From the NCBI GenBank assembly GCA_023389855.1, contig JAEWDZ010000004.1, positions 124,001 to 188,000 on the forward strand: a stretch of 64,000 bases of DNA, given 5' to 3'. Below the pieces are notes generated by a model, which ran no database searches, had not been told where the DNA came from, and worked only from the letters and a program-made list of their open reading frames with translations. The translations under genes were made by a program, and so were the position numbers. This stretch comes from Bacteroidota bacterium. Lineage in GTDB: Bacteria > Bacteroidota > Bacteroidia > Bacteroidales > Porphyromonadaceae. Numbering within the stretch: the first letter of the stretch is position 1; each line of letters begins with the position of its first letter. Below, piece by piece: positions 54,886 to 62,246 of this stretch.

Positions 54886-55188
54886 TTACATTAAACTATT
54901 TACATAATTCATAATTTGTTCGCTGTTGCTCTCGGTAAGTTCGATTGTTTCCTTTGTGACGTCATTATCGAAATCGTAACTTGGCGCATCAACCATCATA
55001 CGTTGAACAACCGACCACGGAATGCCGTGTAACAAGTAATCATAAGTCCACCCGAAATGCTCACAAATAGCCCCCCGGCGACCATGTGGACTGTTTAACC
55101 CTCGTTGCTTTCCTCTATCCGAATCGGCATCGTGGTTCTTTCGCTTTGTATCAATCGAATAGAGTTCATAAAATCCCCAAGATTGCAC
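54886..55188 (-). CDS. Tail assembly chaperone, frameshifted extension (T part)
   Basis: Open frame in the -1 phase relative to the upstream chaperone gene, overlapping its last 94 bases or more. The useful part begins near the end of that gene (RGAICEHFGWTYDYLLHGIPWSVVQRMM) and ends just before the tape measure gene. No good start codon of its own lies between the upstream stop and the conserved region, so it is most likely made as a G-T fusion by a -1 frameshift, as in lambda-like phages. The stretch with Trp-Thr-Tyr-Asp and Pro-Trp is typical of T domains. Confidence 0.65.
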   Translation of the reverse strand: MQSWGFYELYSIDTKRKNHDADSDRGKQRGLNSPHGRRGAICEHFGWTYDYLLHGIPWSVVQRMMVDAPSYDFDNDVTKETIELTESNSEQIMNYVNSLM

Positions 55189-55664
55189 ATTGCATTCACA
55201 AGGACGTAAAGTTTATAAAGCATCGACGGTTTGATTTTTCGGGCGAACAATGAAGTCAATTCTTCAAGTCGCACGGTATCTTCGACCCAACGTGTGCCGC
55301 CTTTGCCTTGCACGGGAATCAATCTATCTTCACCAAGCACCGCAATGGCAACGACCCTTGCACATCGGATTGAATGGTTGTGCGCCAAGCCCCTTGCACG
55401 TTTCATCGAATCCGCCGATTGCATTTCGCTTTCGTCAATGGTCATTTCGATAGTTTCGGCTGAAAGGCGGTCAAGGGTCGCAAGGGTCAATTCTTCAATC
55501 TTGAATGTGCGTGTTATCTCACGGGGCTTGTATCTCTTAACAAGACCAAAGAAGCGCGTTTCAACGTCAAATTCGGTGTCTTTTACCTCAAATGATACCC
55601 CCTTGTTGATTAAGGTGTTCAGTTCCGCGCGTTCCTGTTCCAATTTCTTTCTATTGTCTGCCAT
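55095..55664 (-). CDS. Tail assembly chaperone (G part)
   Basis: 189 residues, cytoplasmic, rich in helix: ADNRKKLEQERAELNTLINKG, then KRYKPREITRTFKIEELTLATLDRLSAETIEM and a final helical region IKPSMLYKLYVLVNAM. It lies between the major tail protein and the tape measure gene, the standard place of the chaperone that coats the tape measure. An ATG at 55664 is preferred to a start 39 bases upstream that overlaps the terminator. The stop TAA at 55095-55097 follows G-GGT, a possible -1 slip site. Confidence 0.75.
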   Translation of the reverse strand: MADNRKKLEQERAELNTLINKGVSFEVKDTEFDVETRFFGLVKRYKPREITRTFKIEELTLATLDRLSAETIEMTIDESEMQSADSMKRARGLAHNHSIRCARVVAIAVLGEDRLIPVQGKGGTRWVEDTVRLEELTSLFARKIKPSMLYKLYVLVNAMCNLGDFMNSIRLIQSERTTMPIRIEESNEG

Positions 55665-55673
55665 ATTGTTACT

Positions 55674-55715
55674 AAAAAAGAAGCCCCCAAAAGTTTGAAT
55701 CACTCCGGGGGCTTC
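55674..55715 (-). terminator. Terminator after the major tail gene
   Basis: GAAGCCCCC/GGGGGCTTC, perfect 9-bp stem, followed on the minus strand by CTTTTTTAG. It would lower expression of the chaperones and tape measure compared with the tail tube protein. Confidence 0.85.
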
Positions 55716-55743
55716 GGGTTACGTTAAGATTGCACCCCGATTA

Positions 55744-56253
55744 TTAAGCATTTGCCTTTGGTATGCCGCGAAGTGCTTTACCCTCGGACACCGCCATTGG
55801 GGTAACTGTGAAATCGACAAGGAAAATTCCCTTTGCCGACATATCGGCGTTGATTACCGCTTCGATGTCGCCGTTAGGAATCTCGAAGTCAAGTCCCTTT
55901 TCGGTCTTAACAAAGATTGCCTTATTCGCAACAACTTCGTCGCCGTTGTAGCCCCACGCGCCTGACGCGAGTTTTTCACCACCTACATACGAAACAAGGT
56001 CGTCCACATTTGCGTCCATAATGGAGAATATAAGACGTGGGATTTTTCTCGCCTTTTTGCGCACTTCGGGTGCTGCCATACCCTCTTCGTAATGCTCCGT
56101 AACGTCGGCGGCATCTTGGGCAATCTTGCAAGTGTCCTTGTAGGTCTTGCCAATCTTTGACAAATCGGCGGGCATTACGCCTTTTTCCGATGCTGTACCC
56201 ACCTGAATTTCGCAAAGACCAAGGGTGATTAAAGATGTTCTATTGTCTGCCAT
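55744..56253 (-). CDS. Major tail protein (tail tube), probable
   Basis: 169 residues of beta-sandwich type: ITLGLCEIQVGTASEKG, KIPRLIFSIMDANVDDLVSYVGGEK, GDIEAVINADMSAKGIFLVDFTVTPMAV. Size, place before a strong terminator and the chaperone genes, and the closing strand pattern (FLVDFTVTPM) fit siphovirus tail tube subunits. No signature motif exists for this family, so the identification rests largely on context. Confidence 0.75.
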   Translation of the reverse strand: MADNRTSLITLGLCEIQVGTASEKGVMPADLSKIGKTYKDTCKIAQDAADVTEHYEEGMAAPEVRKKARKIPRLIFSIMDANVDDLVSYVGGEKLASGAWGYNGDEVVANKAIFVKTEKGLDFEIPNGDIEAVINADMSAKGIFLVDFTVTPMAVSEGKALRGIPKANA

Positions 56254-56273
56254 AACTTTATGGATATTAAAAA

Positions 56274-56681
56274 TTATTCAACTTGAATGTTCCAATCAAT
56301 GCGAATGTTGATGAAGTGTTGTTTCGTGGTTGGTTCATACATCACCATCATATTTCCGGGTGTAATCGTCATACCCTCAATGTTCGCATTTCTCACAAGT
56401 TCCAAGGCTTCTTTCGCCAAGGCTTCCAACCGTGTGCGATTCGCCGAAACTTGCATCTTTCCGTTGATTTTCTTGCTTGTGTCCTGACAATAAATGTTGA
56501 TGTTAGACGTACCAATTTGGGGCAAGCAGTCTTGCGTCAAATCAACCGTATTCACAACAACATCTTCTTTGGTTGAATCTTCGGGTCTATCATCACCCGT
56601 GTAACAACCGCCATTGTTGGACATCTTGCCATTCAGCAAGCCAAACAAGATTCCGTCGGTGTCAAATGTCGTTTTCATCAT
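56274..56681 (-). CDS. Tail terminator / head-tail completion protein
   Basis: 135 residues, alpha/beta, with IGTSNINIYCQD and RTRLEALAKEALELVRNA then HFINIRIDWNIQVE. It resembles the tail terminator (gpU-like) placed just before the tail tube gene. Its ATG overlaps the stop of the HK97 gp10-like gene (ATGA). Call by position and size. Confidence 0.65.
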   Translation of the reverse strand: MMKTTFDTDGILFGLLNGKMSNNGGCYTGDDRPEDSTKEDVVVNTVDLTQDCLPQIGTSNINIYCQDTSKKINGKMQVSANRTRLEALAKEALELVRNANIEGMTITPGNMMVMYEPTTKQHFINIRIDWNIQVE

Positions 56682-57145
56682 TCCGCATCACGCTTGATGC
56701 TTGTAATCAGTTTTTCCAACATTCGGGGCAATTCCCGTTCTGCAAGATGTTCCGCACTTGATAGCACGTTATATCCCTTTGCTTCGACATACGCGGCATA
56801 ATTCATTCCGGCAACCACGACAAGGGCAACGCCCTTTGTTTCCTTTCCGATTTTCTCGGCAATGGATTGTCCCGATTTTACGCCTTTCGTCGCCGCTTCA
56901 CCATCTGCACCACTTGCAACATCAAATTGTGAATGGATTGCAACACCATCAACAAAAACTTCATATCCTGTGGACGAAAGCAATGCGCCCGTCTGCATCA
57001 TATAACCTTTGTTGGTGCGTGCTTCAATCAAGCACATTTCACCAAGCCTTTGCAATCTTGCAATCTGCTTTTTCTCGATTTCGTCCAAGAACGCATCAAC
57101 TCGTTTCCGAACGTCGTCTTTGGTGAAGTTAGCCGTTACACCCAT
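56678..57145 (-). CDS. HK97 gp10-like head-tail joining protein
   Basis: 155 residues. The gp10 pattern is clear: helical start VDAFLDEIEKKQIARLQRLGEMCLIEART, GYMMQTGALLSSTGYEVFVDG near 47-67, and the final MNYAAYVEAKGYNVLSSA followed by helix. It forms part of the neck. It overlaps the next gene by 10 bases at its start and by ATGA at its end. Confidence 0.82.
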   Translation of the reverse strand: MGVTANFTKDDVRKRVDAFLDEIEKKQIARLQRLGEMCLIEARTNKGYMMQTGALLSSTGYEVFVDGVAIHSQFDVASGADGEAATKGVKSGQSIAEKIGKETKGVALVVVAGMNYAAYVEAKGYNVLSSAEHLAERELPRMLEKLITSIKRDAE

Positions 57146-57471
57146 AATCGTGAATGAAGTTGTGCGGAGTCAAAGTTCAAGCATATTCCGGCAATGCGTA
57201 TGTCCGTACAATCAGGGTCGTTTGCAACTATCACTTGTGTACCTTTGGAAACCTTGGGGCAAGTCTTTGGCAACTGAATAACCGACGTTGCTTTGTGGTA
57301 TTCACCCCCGGCAACTTGATATTCCGTGCCTTTGCCGTCGGATTCCTCACGACACATCGAAATGAACTTGCGCGACTTCTCGCATTCCGTCCAATTGCCC
57401 TTTGAATCCTGTACGGATTCGGTGGATTCTTCGATAAAAAGGAAATGTGGATATTGCTTCACGTTTGCCAT
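57136..57471 (-). CDS. Head closure-like phage protein
   Basis: 111 residues, beta-rich (YPHFLFIEESTESVQDSKGNW, KGTQVIVANDPDCTDIRIAGICLNF) with the YHKATSVIQLP motif near 70. The arrangement fits small head-closure or stopper proteins encoded between the connector and gp10. The ATG at 57471 is preferred to a longer in-frame start, which would overlap the preceding gene by 128 bases. Confidence 0.65.
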   Translation of the reverse strand: MANVKQYPHFLFIEESTESVQDSKGNWTECEKSRKFISMCREESDGKGTEYQVAGGEYHKATSVIQLPKTCPKVSKGTQVIVANDPDCTDIRIAGICLNFDSAQLHSRLWV

Positions 57472-57472
57472 A

Positions 57473-57787
57473 TTACCAAAAATTTGAACGGTTACGAACT
57501 TTCGGACTTGCGACCAACACGTTTTCTTTTCCCAACTCATTACACAATGCCGAATAATACATTTTGACGGCTTCGATATTCCACGAAATAGAATATCCAC
57601 CCTCGGAAATGTTTTGCGACATACCTTTCAGGACAACCGACATACGATTGTACACCGCCATATCGCACGCCCTCACATCTGCCACATCATCGGCAACAAG
57701 CCCGCTTTTCACCAAGATAATATCAATATCATCTTCGCTTACGTTAAGCCCGTTTAATGCCTTGGTCAAATACTCTTTGTTTGTCAT
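57473..57787 (-). CDS. Head-tail connector protein (gp6-like), DUF6706-type
   Basis: 104 residues, helical: EYLTKALNGLNVSEDDIDIILVKSGL, then ACDMAVYNRMSVVLKGMSQNISEGGYSISWNIEAVKMYYSALCNEL. Length and the GYSISW motif followed by a helix match the small connector that follows the capsid gene in many Bacteroidetes phages. It ends 1 base before the next start. Confidence 0.7.
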   Translation of the reverse strand: MTNKEYLTKALNGLNVSEDDIDIILVKSGLVADDVADVRACDMAVYNRMSVVLKGMSQNISEGGYSISWNIEAVKMYYSALCNELGKENVLVASPKVRNRSNFW

Positions 57788-57814
57788 AACTCATTGTCTT
57801 GCAAAAAGACTTTT

Positions 57815-57844
57815 GGGGCGGTACAACCGAAATTATCACGCCCC
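57815..57844 (-). terminator. Hairpin after the major capsid gene
   Basis: GGGGCG/CGCCCC, 6-bp stem with an 18-nt loop, followed on the minus strand by AAAAGTCTTTTTGC. Weak terminator or attenuator between capsid and connector genes. Confidence 0.4.
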
Positions 57845-57856
57845 ATCGGCCGAATG

Positions 57857-58963
57857 TTAGTTCTTGTTCCAAGAAGTTGCGTTTGTCTGCATCAGCACAC
57901 TTCTTCCCGAAAGATTCCAAGCTGGAAAAAGGTTTGCCACGCCCTCGGTAACTTCCTGAACGGGTGATTCGTTGGAATACTTCTTGACCAAAGTATGACC
58001 GTGCATTACCTTTTCGGCAACACTTCCCGCCATCTTCTTTGCGTCAATAGGCTTCTTCCAATAGGTATTTCCAAGAACCTTGCTTTCGCTGAACAAAATC
58101 ACATCGTCCTCAAAAGGATTTGAGGTTGTGCGTGTGCCGTCTGCAAGTTCGATTGTAATCTCTTGGTCGATTACGATAATCTGCAAGCCACGGAACAACT
58201 CTTTCTTCTTCGCAAGGTACGCATTGACTGTTGCAAGGTCGGGTGCGTCTTGTACGCCCGCAACATTCTGAACGAATGAAGAACAACGTTTCAATACCTC
58301 GGTCTGCGACGCAAGTTTCTCGAATGTGTCCACGTTCATAAATGCGAACTTGTATGTCGCACCATATAACTTCTTACCAAGTTTGATTGCGTTTGGAATA
58401 TCCTTTGACAAAGGCTTACCATCAACGCCATTGGCATAAGAAGTTGCAACGCCGATTTTCTGCTCCGATGGAATCATATAATCGACATCATACTCGGTTA
58501 CAACAGCCGCGTTGTTTGAATTGGTGAACTTGACCTTACCAAGCGAAATTTGGCGCAATGCAATCCACTCCGCACGTGCTGCAACGCCGTCCCAACAAAA
58601 CTTGGTATCCTCCGCCCAAAACTCCACAAGGGCTTTCAAGTCGGGGTTGTTGCTCGACATTGCAACCATAATGTCGTACTCGGTCAGTTCATCTTCGTTC
58701 TTCTCTCTCGAAATGGTGATTTTAGGTATATCACCCTGAATGCGTGAAATTGCTTCACGGGTCTTTTTAGGAATTGTCGCACCCCTTGACACAAGGTCAG
58801 CGGCAATCTTCAAGCCCGATTGCGCTTCAAGCATTTTCCACGTCAAGAAATTTGTTTCTTTGAGTGGGAAAAGGGTTGGATAATAGTAATCTTTGAGGTC
58901 GTAAGTGCGAATTACGGCTTCCATATCCTTTTCATTCAACCCAACCATTAGTGATTTCTGCAT
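57857..58963 (-). CDS. Major capsid protein (phage lambda gpE family)
   Basis: 368 residues. Its order after scaffold and decoration genes and sequence features such as YYYPTLFPLKETNFLTWKMLEAQSG near 26-51, ISRIQGDIPKITISR near 73, and the closing GNTYWKKPIDAKKMAG and VANLFPAWN match the gpE-type HK97-fold capsid of Bacteroidetes siphoviruses. It is followed by a weak hairpin. The capsid forms the icosahedral shell. Confidence 0.85.
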   Translation of the reverse strand: MQKSLMVGLNEKDMEAVIRTYDLKDYYYPTLFPLKETNFLTWKMLEAQSGLKIAADLVSRGATIPKKTREAISRIQGDIPKITISREKNEDELTEYDIMVAMSSNNPDLKALVEFWAEDTKFCWDGVAARAEWIALRQISLGKVKFTNSNNAAVVTEYDVDYMIPSEQKIGVATSYANGVDGKPLSKDIPNAIKLGKKLYGATYKFAFMNVDTFEKLASQTEVLKRCSSFVQNVAGVQDAPDLATVNAYLAKKKELFRGLQIIVIDQEITIELADGTRTTSNPFEDDVILFSESKVLGNTYWKKPIDAKKMAGSVAEKVMHGHTLVKKYSNESPVQEVTEGVANLFPAWNLSGRSVLMQTNATSWNKN

Positions 58964-58982
58964 ATTGGTTTACTTTTTGGGG

Positions 58983-59549
58983 TTACACATAAGCGATTGT
59001 TTTCAATGCCGTCTTGTGTGCATCGCATACGATAGGGGCATTTGCGCCGTTTACCACACCGATAACCCACGCATCAACAAACAAGTTGTCGCCGTTCTCA
59101 ACATCGTAGTTTGAACCCGCGATGGCAACCGGGTTCACCTTTAATGTCTTGTTCGCGCCACTTGATTCAAATGCACAAGTTCCGGCTGTAATAGCCGCGC
59201 CAAGGGTTGTTTGAACGGTGATAACGTCCTTTGCCGCGTCGGTCTTGTCAATGGCGGTGATAACCTGACCATTGCAAGCGGCGGTTGCGAATCGGTCGCC
59301 AACCTTGAAGTGGTGTCCTTTTGCCACTTCGTATGTTGTCGCGCTGTTCGAAGCTTCGGTGATTACCTGTGCAGTCTTACAAACGACATAAAGACCGTTT
59401 GCACCTTTTCCAAGGGGCGTTCCCTCAAACAATGCCGAACCTCCCAAGTTTGCAACCGATACGGTCACACCACCGGGAATGTCCGCAACGCGGTGAAGAA
59501 TGCACTTCACAACGCGATTGTCCTTTTTTCTCTTAATTGTCAATGACAT
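58983..59549 (-). CDS. Capsid decoration / head fibre-like protein
   Basis: 188 residues, beta-rich, Ala/Val/Gly-rich, e.g. GGVTVSVANLGGSALFEGTPLG and KVGDRFATAACNGQVITAIDKTDAAKDVITVQTTLGAAITAG. Located between scaffold and capsid genes, where lambda-like phages have the gpD decoration protein. Function by context. Confidence 0.6.
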   Translation of the reverse strand: MSLTIKRKKDNRVVKCILHRVADIPGGVTVSVANLGGSALFEGTPLGKGANGLYVVCKTAQVITEASNSATTYEVAKGHHFKVGDRFATAACNGQVITAIDKTDAAKDVITVQTTLGAAITAGTCAFESSGANKTLKVNPVAIAGSNYDVENGDNLFVDAWVIGVVNGANAPIVCDAHKTALKTIAYV

Positions 59550-59575
59550 TGTTCTGAAAATTTAGGGTTTAACAC

Positions 59576-60268
59576 TTAAAGTTCTTTGCCCGCAAACGAA
59601 TTGTTTTCAGGCTTTTGGCTTGCCACATACTCGGCAACACCCTTGGAAACTCCGCTTTCCTCTTTTTGTGTGAAAAGGGGGCTTCCGCCAGAATTGCTCA
59701 ACGCGGCATCTGCCACGGTTTGATTTGCGGTGGCAATGTCCGCAACCTTTTCGGTCAAGTATTCGTTGAAATCATCGTCCGTGTCGAACTTCATACGAGC
59801 AAAGTCTTTCAGGGTTTGCGCCTTGAAAGTTTCGTCCTTGCACTCCGCCAACTTCTCGTTCAATGATTGAAGCCTTGATTTTGCAAGATTGCCTTGTTCG
59901 TAACCCGACAATTTTTCCTGAAACGGCTTGACGGCTTCCGCAACTGCTGCTTTCACCACTTCTGAAATATCGTTCGGGTCGGGCTTTGGGTCGCCGGGTT
60001 CAACCTTTTTGCCCTTATCCACGAAGTCATACTTCTTTTTCAAGTTCGTTTCAAAGGTTTTGTTGCTGTCGGACACTTCCTTATCCACATCGGCGCGATA
60101 ATCCTTGACAAATTCACCCACTTGCGCATCGGTGAGTTTATCTACAAGGGCTTTCGCTTCATCTTCGGTTGTGCATTGTAACGAAAGTGAACGTGCCAAT
60201 GCTGTCAAACCGTCCTTTCGCACGCCTGAAAACTTTGCAATCAGTAATGCTAAAATTCTTTCTTTCAT
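59576..60268 (-). CDS. Capsid scaffolding protein
   Basis: 230 residues: helical N-terminus (LALLIAKFSGVRKDGLTALARSL), Lys/Glu-rich coiled coils, a proline-rich link (EPGDPKPDPNDI near 97), then KAAVAEAVKPFQEKLSGYEQGN, RLQSLNEKLAEC and an Asp-rich helix. This coiled-coil plan is usual for scaffolds. It is first in the visible minus-strand late module. Confidence 0.8.
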   Translation of the reverse strand: MKERILALLIAKFSGVRKDGLTALARSLSLQCTTEDEAKALVDKLTDAQVGEFVKDYRADVDKEVSDSNKTFETNLKKKYDFVDKGKKVEPGDPKPDPNDISEVVKAAVAEAVKPFQEKLSGYEQGNLAKSRLQSLNEKLAECKDETFKAQTLKDFARMKFDTDDDFNEYLTEKVADIATANQTVADAALSNSGGSPLFTQKEESGVSKGVAEYVASQKPENNSFAGKEL

Positions 60269-60315
60269 TCCGATAATCTTTTTATAAGTTCACAAATCAT
60301 GCGTAAAAGTAATGT

Positions 60316-60330
60316 GTTTTACTATAATAC
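60316..60330. promoter_or_regulatory. Prophage near-palindrome, copy 4
   Basis: GTTTTACTATAATAC in the divergent region. On the minus strand it sits between a possible TTTG -33 and TACTTTT -7, placing it within the putative scaffold-operon promoter. Confidence 0.5.
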
Positions 60331-60372
60331 GAACAAAAGCACGCCTTGACTTATCCTTGATTTATCCACATT

Positions 60373-60383
60373 TTGCATTGCAA
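60373..60383. promoter_or_regulatory. TTGCATTGCAA palindrome in the divergent promoter region
   Basis: Perfect TTGCA-T-TGCAA inverted repeat. A related element (CATTTGCAATGCAAATG) lies after the small gene at 60.7 kb. A repressor operator is the simplest reading. Confidence 0.45.
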
Positions 60384-60408
60384 GTGTATTTTATAATATT
60401 ATAATCCG

Positions 60409-60438
60409 TTGTTTTAATGAATAAAACAACTACTTTTG
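60409..60438 (+). promoter_or_regulatory. Promoter of the small early gene
   Basis: TTG at 60409-60411, 19-nt spacer, TACTTTTG at 60431-60438; copy 5 of the near-palindrome overlaps the expected start of transcription. Confidence 0.5.
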
Positions 60439-60442
60439 CATT

Positions 60443-60456
60443 GTATTATAGTAATC
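60443..60456. promoter_or_regulatory. Prophage near-palindrome, copy 5
   Basis: GTATTATAGTAATC, 20 bases before the gene at 60476 and just after its -7 element, a position suited to a repressor. Confidence 0.45.
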
Positions 60457-60475
60457 CAGTTAAAACAATAAGACA

Positions 60476-60703
60476 ATGACAGAATCAGCCGCTAAAACCG
60501 CCATGCGTTTAAGTGCAGACGTGCATATCGCATCGCACATCGAATCAAGATTGAAAGACCCAAGGCAACTTGAAGAAGCAATCAGAATGTTCTATGCCGG
60601 GACATTGCCATACGAACTTGTTTACAATTCAGACAAGCCGATTGATTTGGAAACGGTCAAATCACGGCTTATTAAAAACCTTATGAAGCGCAATCACCGT
60701 TAG
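60476..60703 (+). CDS. Small phage early protein, possible regulator
   Basis: 75 residues, helical: SAAKTAMRLSADVHIASHIESRLKDPRQLEEAIRMFYAG and LETVKSRLIKNLMKRNHR, basic at the C-terminus. No known fold is recognised. It is flanked on both sides by palindromes and stands divergent to the late operon, a position typical of a repressor or a small control protein; this is an inference from place only. Confidence 0.55.
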   Translation: MTESAAKTAMRLSADVHIASHIESRLKDPRQLEEAIRMFYAGTLPYELVYNSDKPIDLETVKSRLIKNLMKRNHR

Positions 60704-60707
60704 CCAT

Positions 60708-60749
60708 GATGCAATTGCATCGCGCTATTATACATTTGCAATGCAAATG
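60708..60749. promoter_or_regulatory. Pair of palindromes behind the small early gene
   Basis: GATGCAATTGCATC (60708-60721, perfect) and CATTTGCA-A-TGCAAATG (60733-60749). The second shares the TTGCAnTGCAA core with the palindrome at 60373. Confidence 0.5.
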
Positions 60750-60752
60750 CAG

Positions 60753-60838
60753 GACATAAAGAAAAGAAAAAGAAAGAAAAGAAAAAGATATAGTAAAGAA
60801 AAGAGAAAGTATAAAGAGAAAAGCGGACACCGCTTTTC
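60753..60838 (+). other. Purine tract ending in a hairpin
   Basis: About 70 bases of nearly pure A and G with GAAAAG-type repeats, interrupted by a few pyrimidines, followed by GAAAAGCGG-ACA-CCGCTTTTC (60818-60838), which may terminate the small gene. The region 60704-60939 has no supported gene. Confidence 0.4.
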
Positions 60839-60886
60839 ACGCTCCAGATAAAAAAGTTCTGTGACGGCAAAAAAATAATCAACTTT

Positions 60887-60919
60887 TTTGCGGATTTTCA
60901 AGGAAAAGCATTATCTTTG
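60887..60919 (+). promoter_or_regulatory. Promoter of the HigBA module
   Basis: TTTG (60887-60890), 21-nt spacer, TATCTTTG (60912-60919); the ATG is at 60940. Confidence 0.65.
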
Positions 60920-60939
60920 TACCGTAAACGGGAAAAGAC

Positions 60940-61254
60940 ATGATTGTAATTTTCGATAAGAACTATTTGCGTGAACTCTACGAAACGGGAAAGGGTGACA
61001 AGAAAAACCGCTTCCAACCTGACATCATAAAGCGTTACAGAAAAGGCATTGACCTTATCAAAAGCGCAAACAAGGTTGAAGATTTGTTCCTGCTCGCATC
61101 CTTGCATTACGAAGTCTTGAAAGGCGACAAGGCGGGCATTTCATCCATAAGGGTGAATGACCAATACCGAATCGAATTTACCGTGTCAGAAGAGGAAAAC
61201 GAAACGATTGTTTACATCTGCAACATCTTGGAATTGTCAAACCATTATAAATAA
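60940..61254 (+). CDS. higB: HigB-family toxin
   Basis: 104 residues, RelE/HigB fold, ribosome-dependent mRNA interferase in known members. The pattern is complete: IVIFDKNYLRELYETGKGDKKNRFQPDIIKRYRKGIDLI, then LASLHYEVLKGDKAGISSIRVNDQYRIEF with the conserved Arg and final strand ETIVYICNILELSNHY. Toxin first, antitoxin second is the usual higBA order. Starts downstream of a good promoter; antitoxin gene 7 bases after the stop. Confidence 0.88.
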   Translation: MIVIFDKNYLRELYETGKGDKKNRFQPDIIKRYRKGIDLIKSANKVEDLFLLASLHYEVLKGDKAGISSIRVNDQYRIEFTVSEEENETIVYICNILELSNHYK

Positions 61255-61261
61255 TTGCGTT

Positions 61262-61606
61262 ATGCTTACTGTTAAAGGAATAGACCCAAAAATGATAGCG
61301 AACAACCTTGAACCGTTCGCGCCTACCCATCCGGGCGAGCTGCTCAAAGATGAAATCGAATGCCGGGGCTTGTCACAAAAACAACTTGCGGCGGATATGG
61401 GCGTGTCTTACACCGTCTTGAATGACATTGTGAACTGCAAACGACCCGTGAACACGAAATTTGCGCTTTTGTGCGAAAAAGCAATGGGCATCCCAGCTTA
61501 TATGCTTTTGCGGCTGCAAGCCGATTATGACATGATTACAACAAAGCGTGACAAGTCCTTTTTGGAACGCCTTGCCAACGTAAGGAAAATTTCGGCGGTA
61601 CTTTAA
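61262..61606 (+). CDS. higA: HigA-family antitoxin
   Basis: 114 residues. The helix-turn-helix LSQKQLAADMGVSYTVLNDIVNCKRPV at about 37-63 is the HigA/XRE type, preceded by the typical PTHPGELLKDEIECRG. HigA neutralises HigB and represses the operon. The ATG at 61262 gives the normal family start; a longer in-frame start would overlap the toxin gene by 98 bases. Prophage-borne pairs often stabilise the prophage or act against other phages. Confidence 0.88.
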   Translation: MLTVKGIDPKMIANNLEPFAPTHPGELLKDEIECRGLSQKQLAADMGVSYTVLNDIVNCKRPVNTKFALLCEKAMGIPAYMLLRLQADYDMITTKRDKSFLERLANVRKISAVL

Positions 61607-61622
61607 CTTAAAACATTAGAAT

Positions 61623-62162
61623 ATGAACAAACATTCAATGGCTATCGCATTCGCCTTGATTGGGCTTGGCATGATTGGTTCTTTTTTCAGTTGCAATCCA
61701 TCTAATGAGAAAAGAGCCAAAGATATTATTGACCATCAATTACAAGTATCGTTGCATGATTATGATAGTTATGAATCGGTAGAGTTTGGAACATTAGATT
61801 CCACATTTTCTTCCGTTTCCGATTTGTCGGAATATAATAACGCTATTAGCAAGGCGGAAAATTTCAAAGAGCAAGGCAAAAGCAAGATTGAAGATGCCAA
61901 CCTATACGGGCAATTTGAATCAATGTATAGAAAGCAAATAGAATATGCTCGTGATGGGAAAGCATTGCTTGATAGTGCAATGTATTATTTGAAAATTGCT
62001 AAAAAAATTGATTCTACTTTTGTTCCTGAATTTGTTGGATGGGAAATGACACATACTTTTAGGGCTAATAATGCAAATGGCAACAAAGTTATTGCCCATA
62101 GAAAGTTCTATTTTGATAAAGAAATATCAAGAATCATTGGTGAAGAAAATCTTGATAAATGA
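61623..62162 (+). CDS. Prophage-encoded lipoprotein
   Basis: 179 residues with a lipoprotein signal (ALIGLGMIGSFFSC, Cys24, followed by Asn-Pro). The mature part is helical and charged, with no domain recognised. Its base composition is richer in A+T than the surrounding phage genes, suggesting separate acquisition. As a lysogenically expressed lipoprotein next to a toxin-antitoxin it may alter the host envelope, for example to exclude other phages; this is a guess. Confidence 0.7.
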   Translation: MNKHSMAIAFALIGLGMIGSFFSCNPSNEKRAKDIIDHQLQVSLHDYDSYESVEFGTLDSTFSSVSDLSEYNNAISKAENFKEQGKSKIEDANLYGQFESMYRKQIEYARDGKALLDSAMYYLKIAKKIDSTFVPEFVGWEMTHTFRANNANGNKVIAHRKFYFDKEISRIIGEENLDK

Positions 62163-62169
62163 CAACAAA

Positions 62170-62191
62170 ATTGGGCTTCAAGCCCTTTTTT
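62170..62191 (+). terminator. Terminator after the lipoprotein gene
   Basis: GGGCTTCAAGCCC short hairpin followed by TTTTTTGTTT. Confidence 0.75.
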
Positions 62192-62205
62192 GTTTACAAT
62201 TCGGT

Positions 62206-62220
62206 GTTTTATAGTAAAAT
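62206..62220. promoter_or_regulatory. Prophage near-palindrome, copy 6
   Basis: GTTTTATAGTAAAAT, the best-matching copy, 18 bases before TAATTTTG (62239-62246), i.e. over the -33 region of the putative promoter of the antirepressor pseudogene. Confidence 0.5.
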
Positions 62221-62246
62221 AAAATTCAGATAATCCGCTAATTTTG

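Noticed and set aside
60898..61107. Minus-strand frame opposite higB
   Set aside because: Antisense to a clear toxin gene, without promoter or domain.
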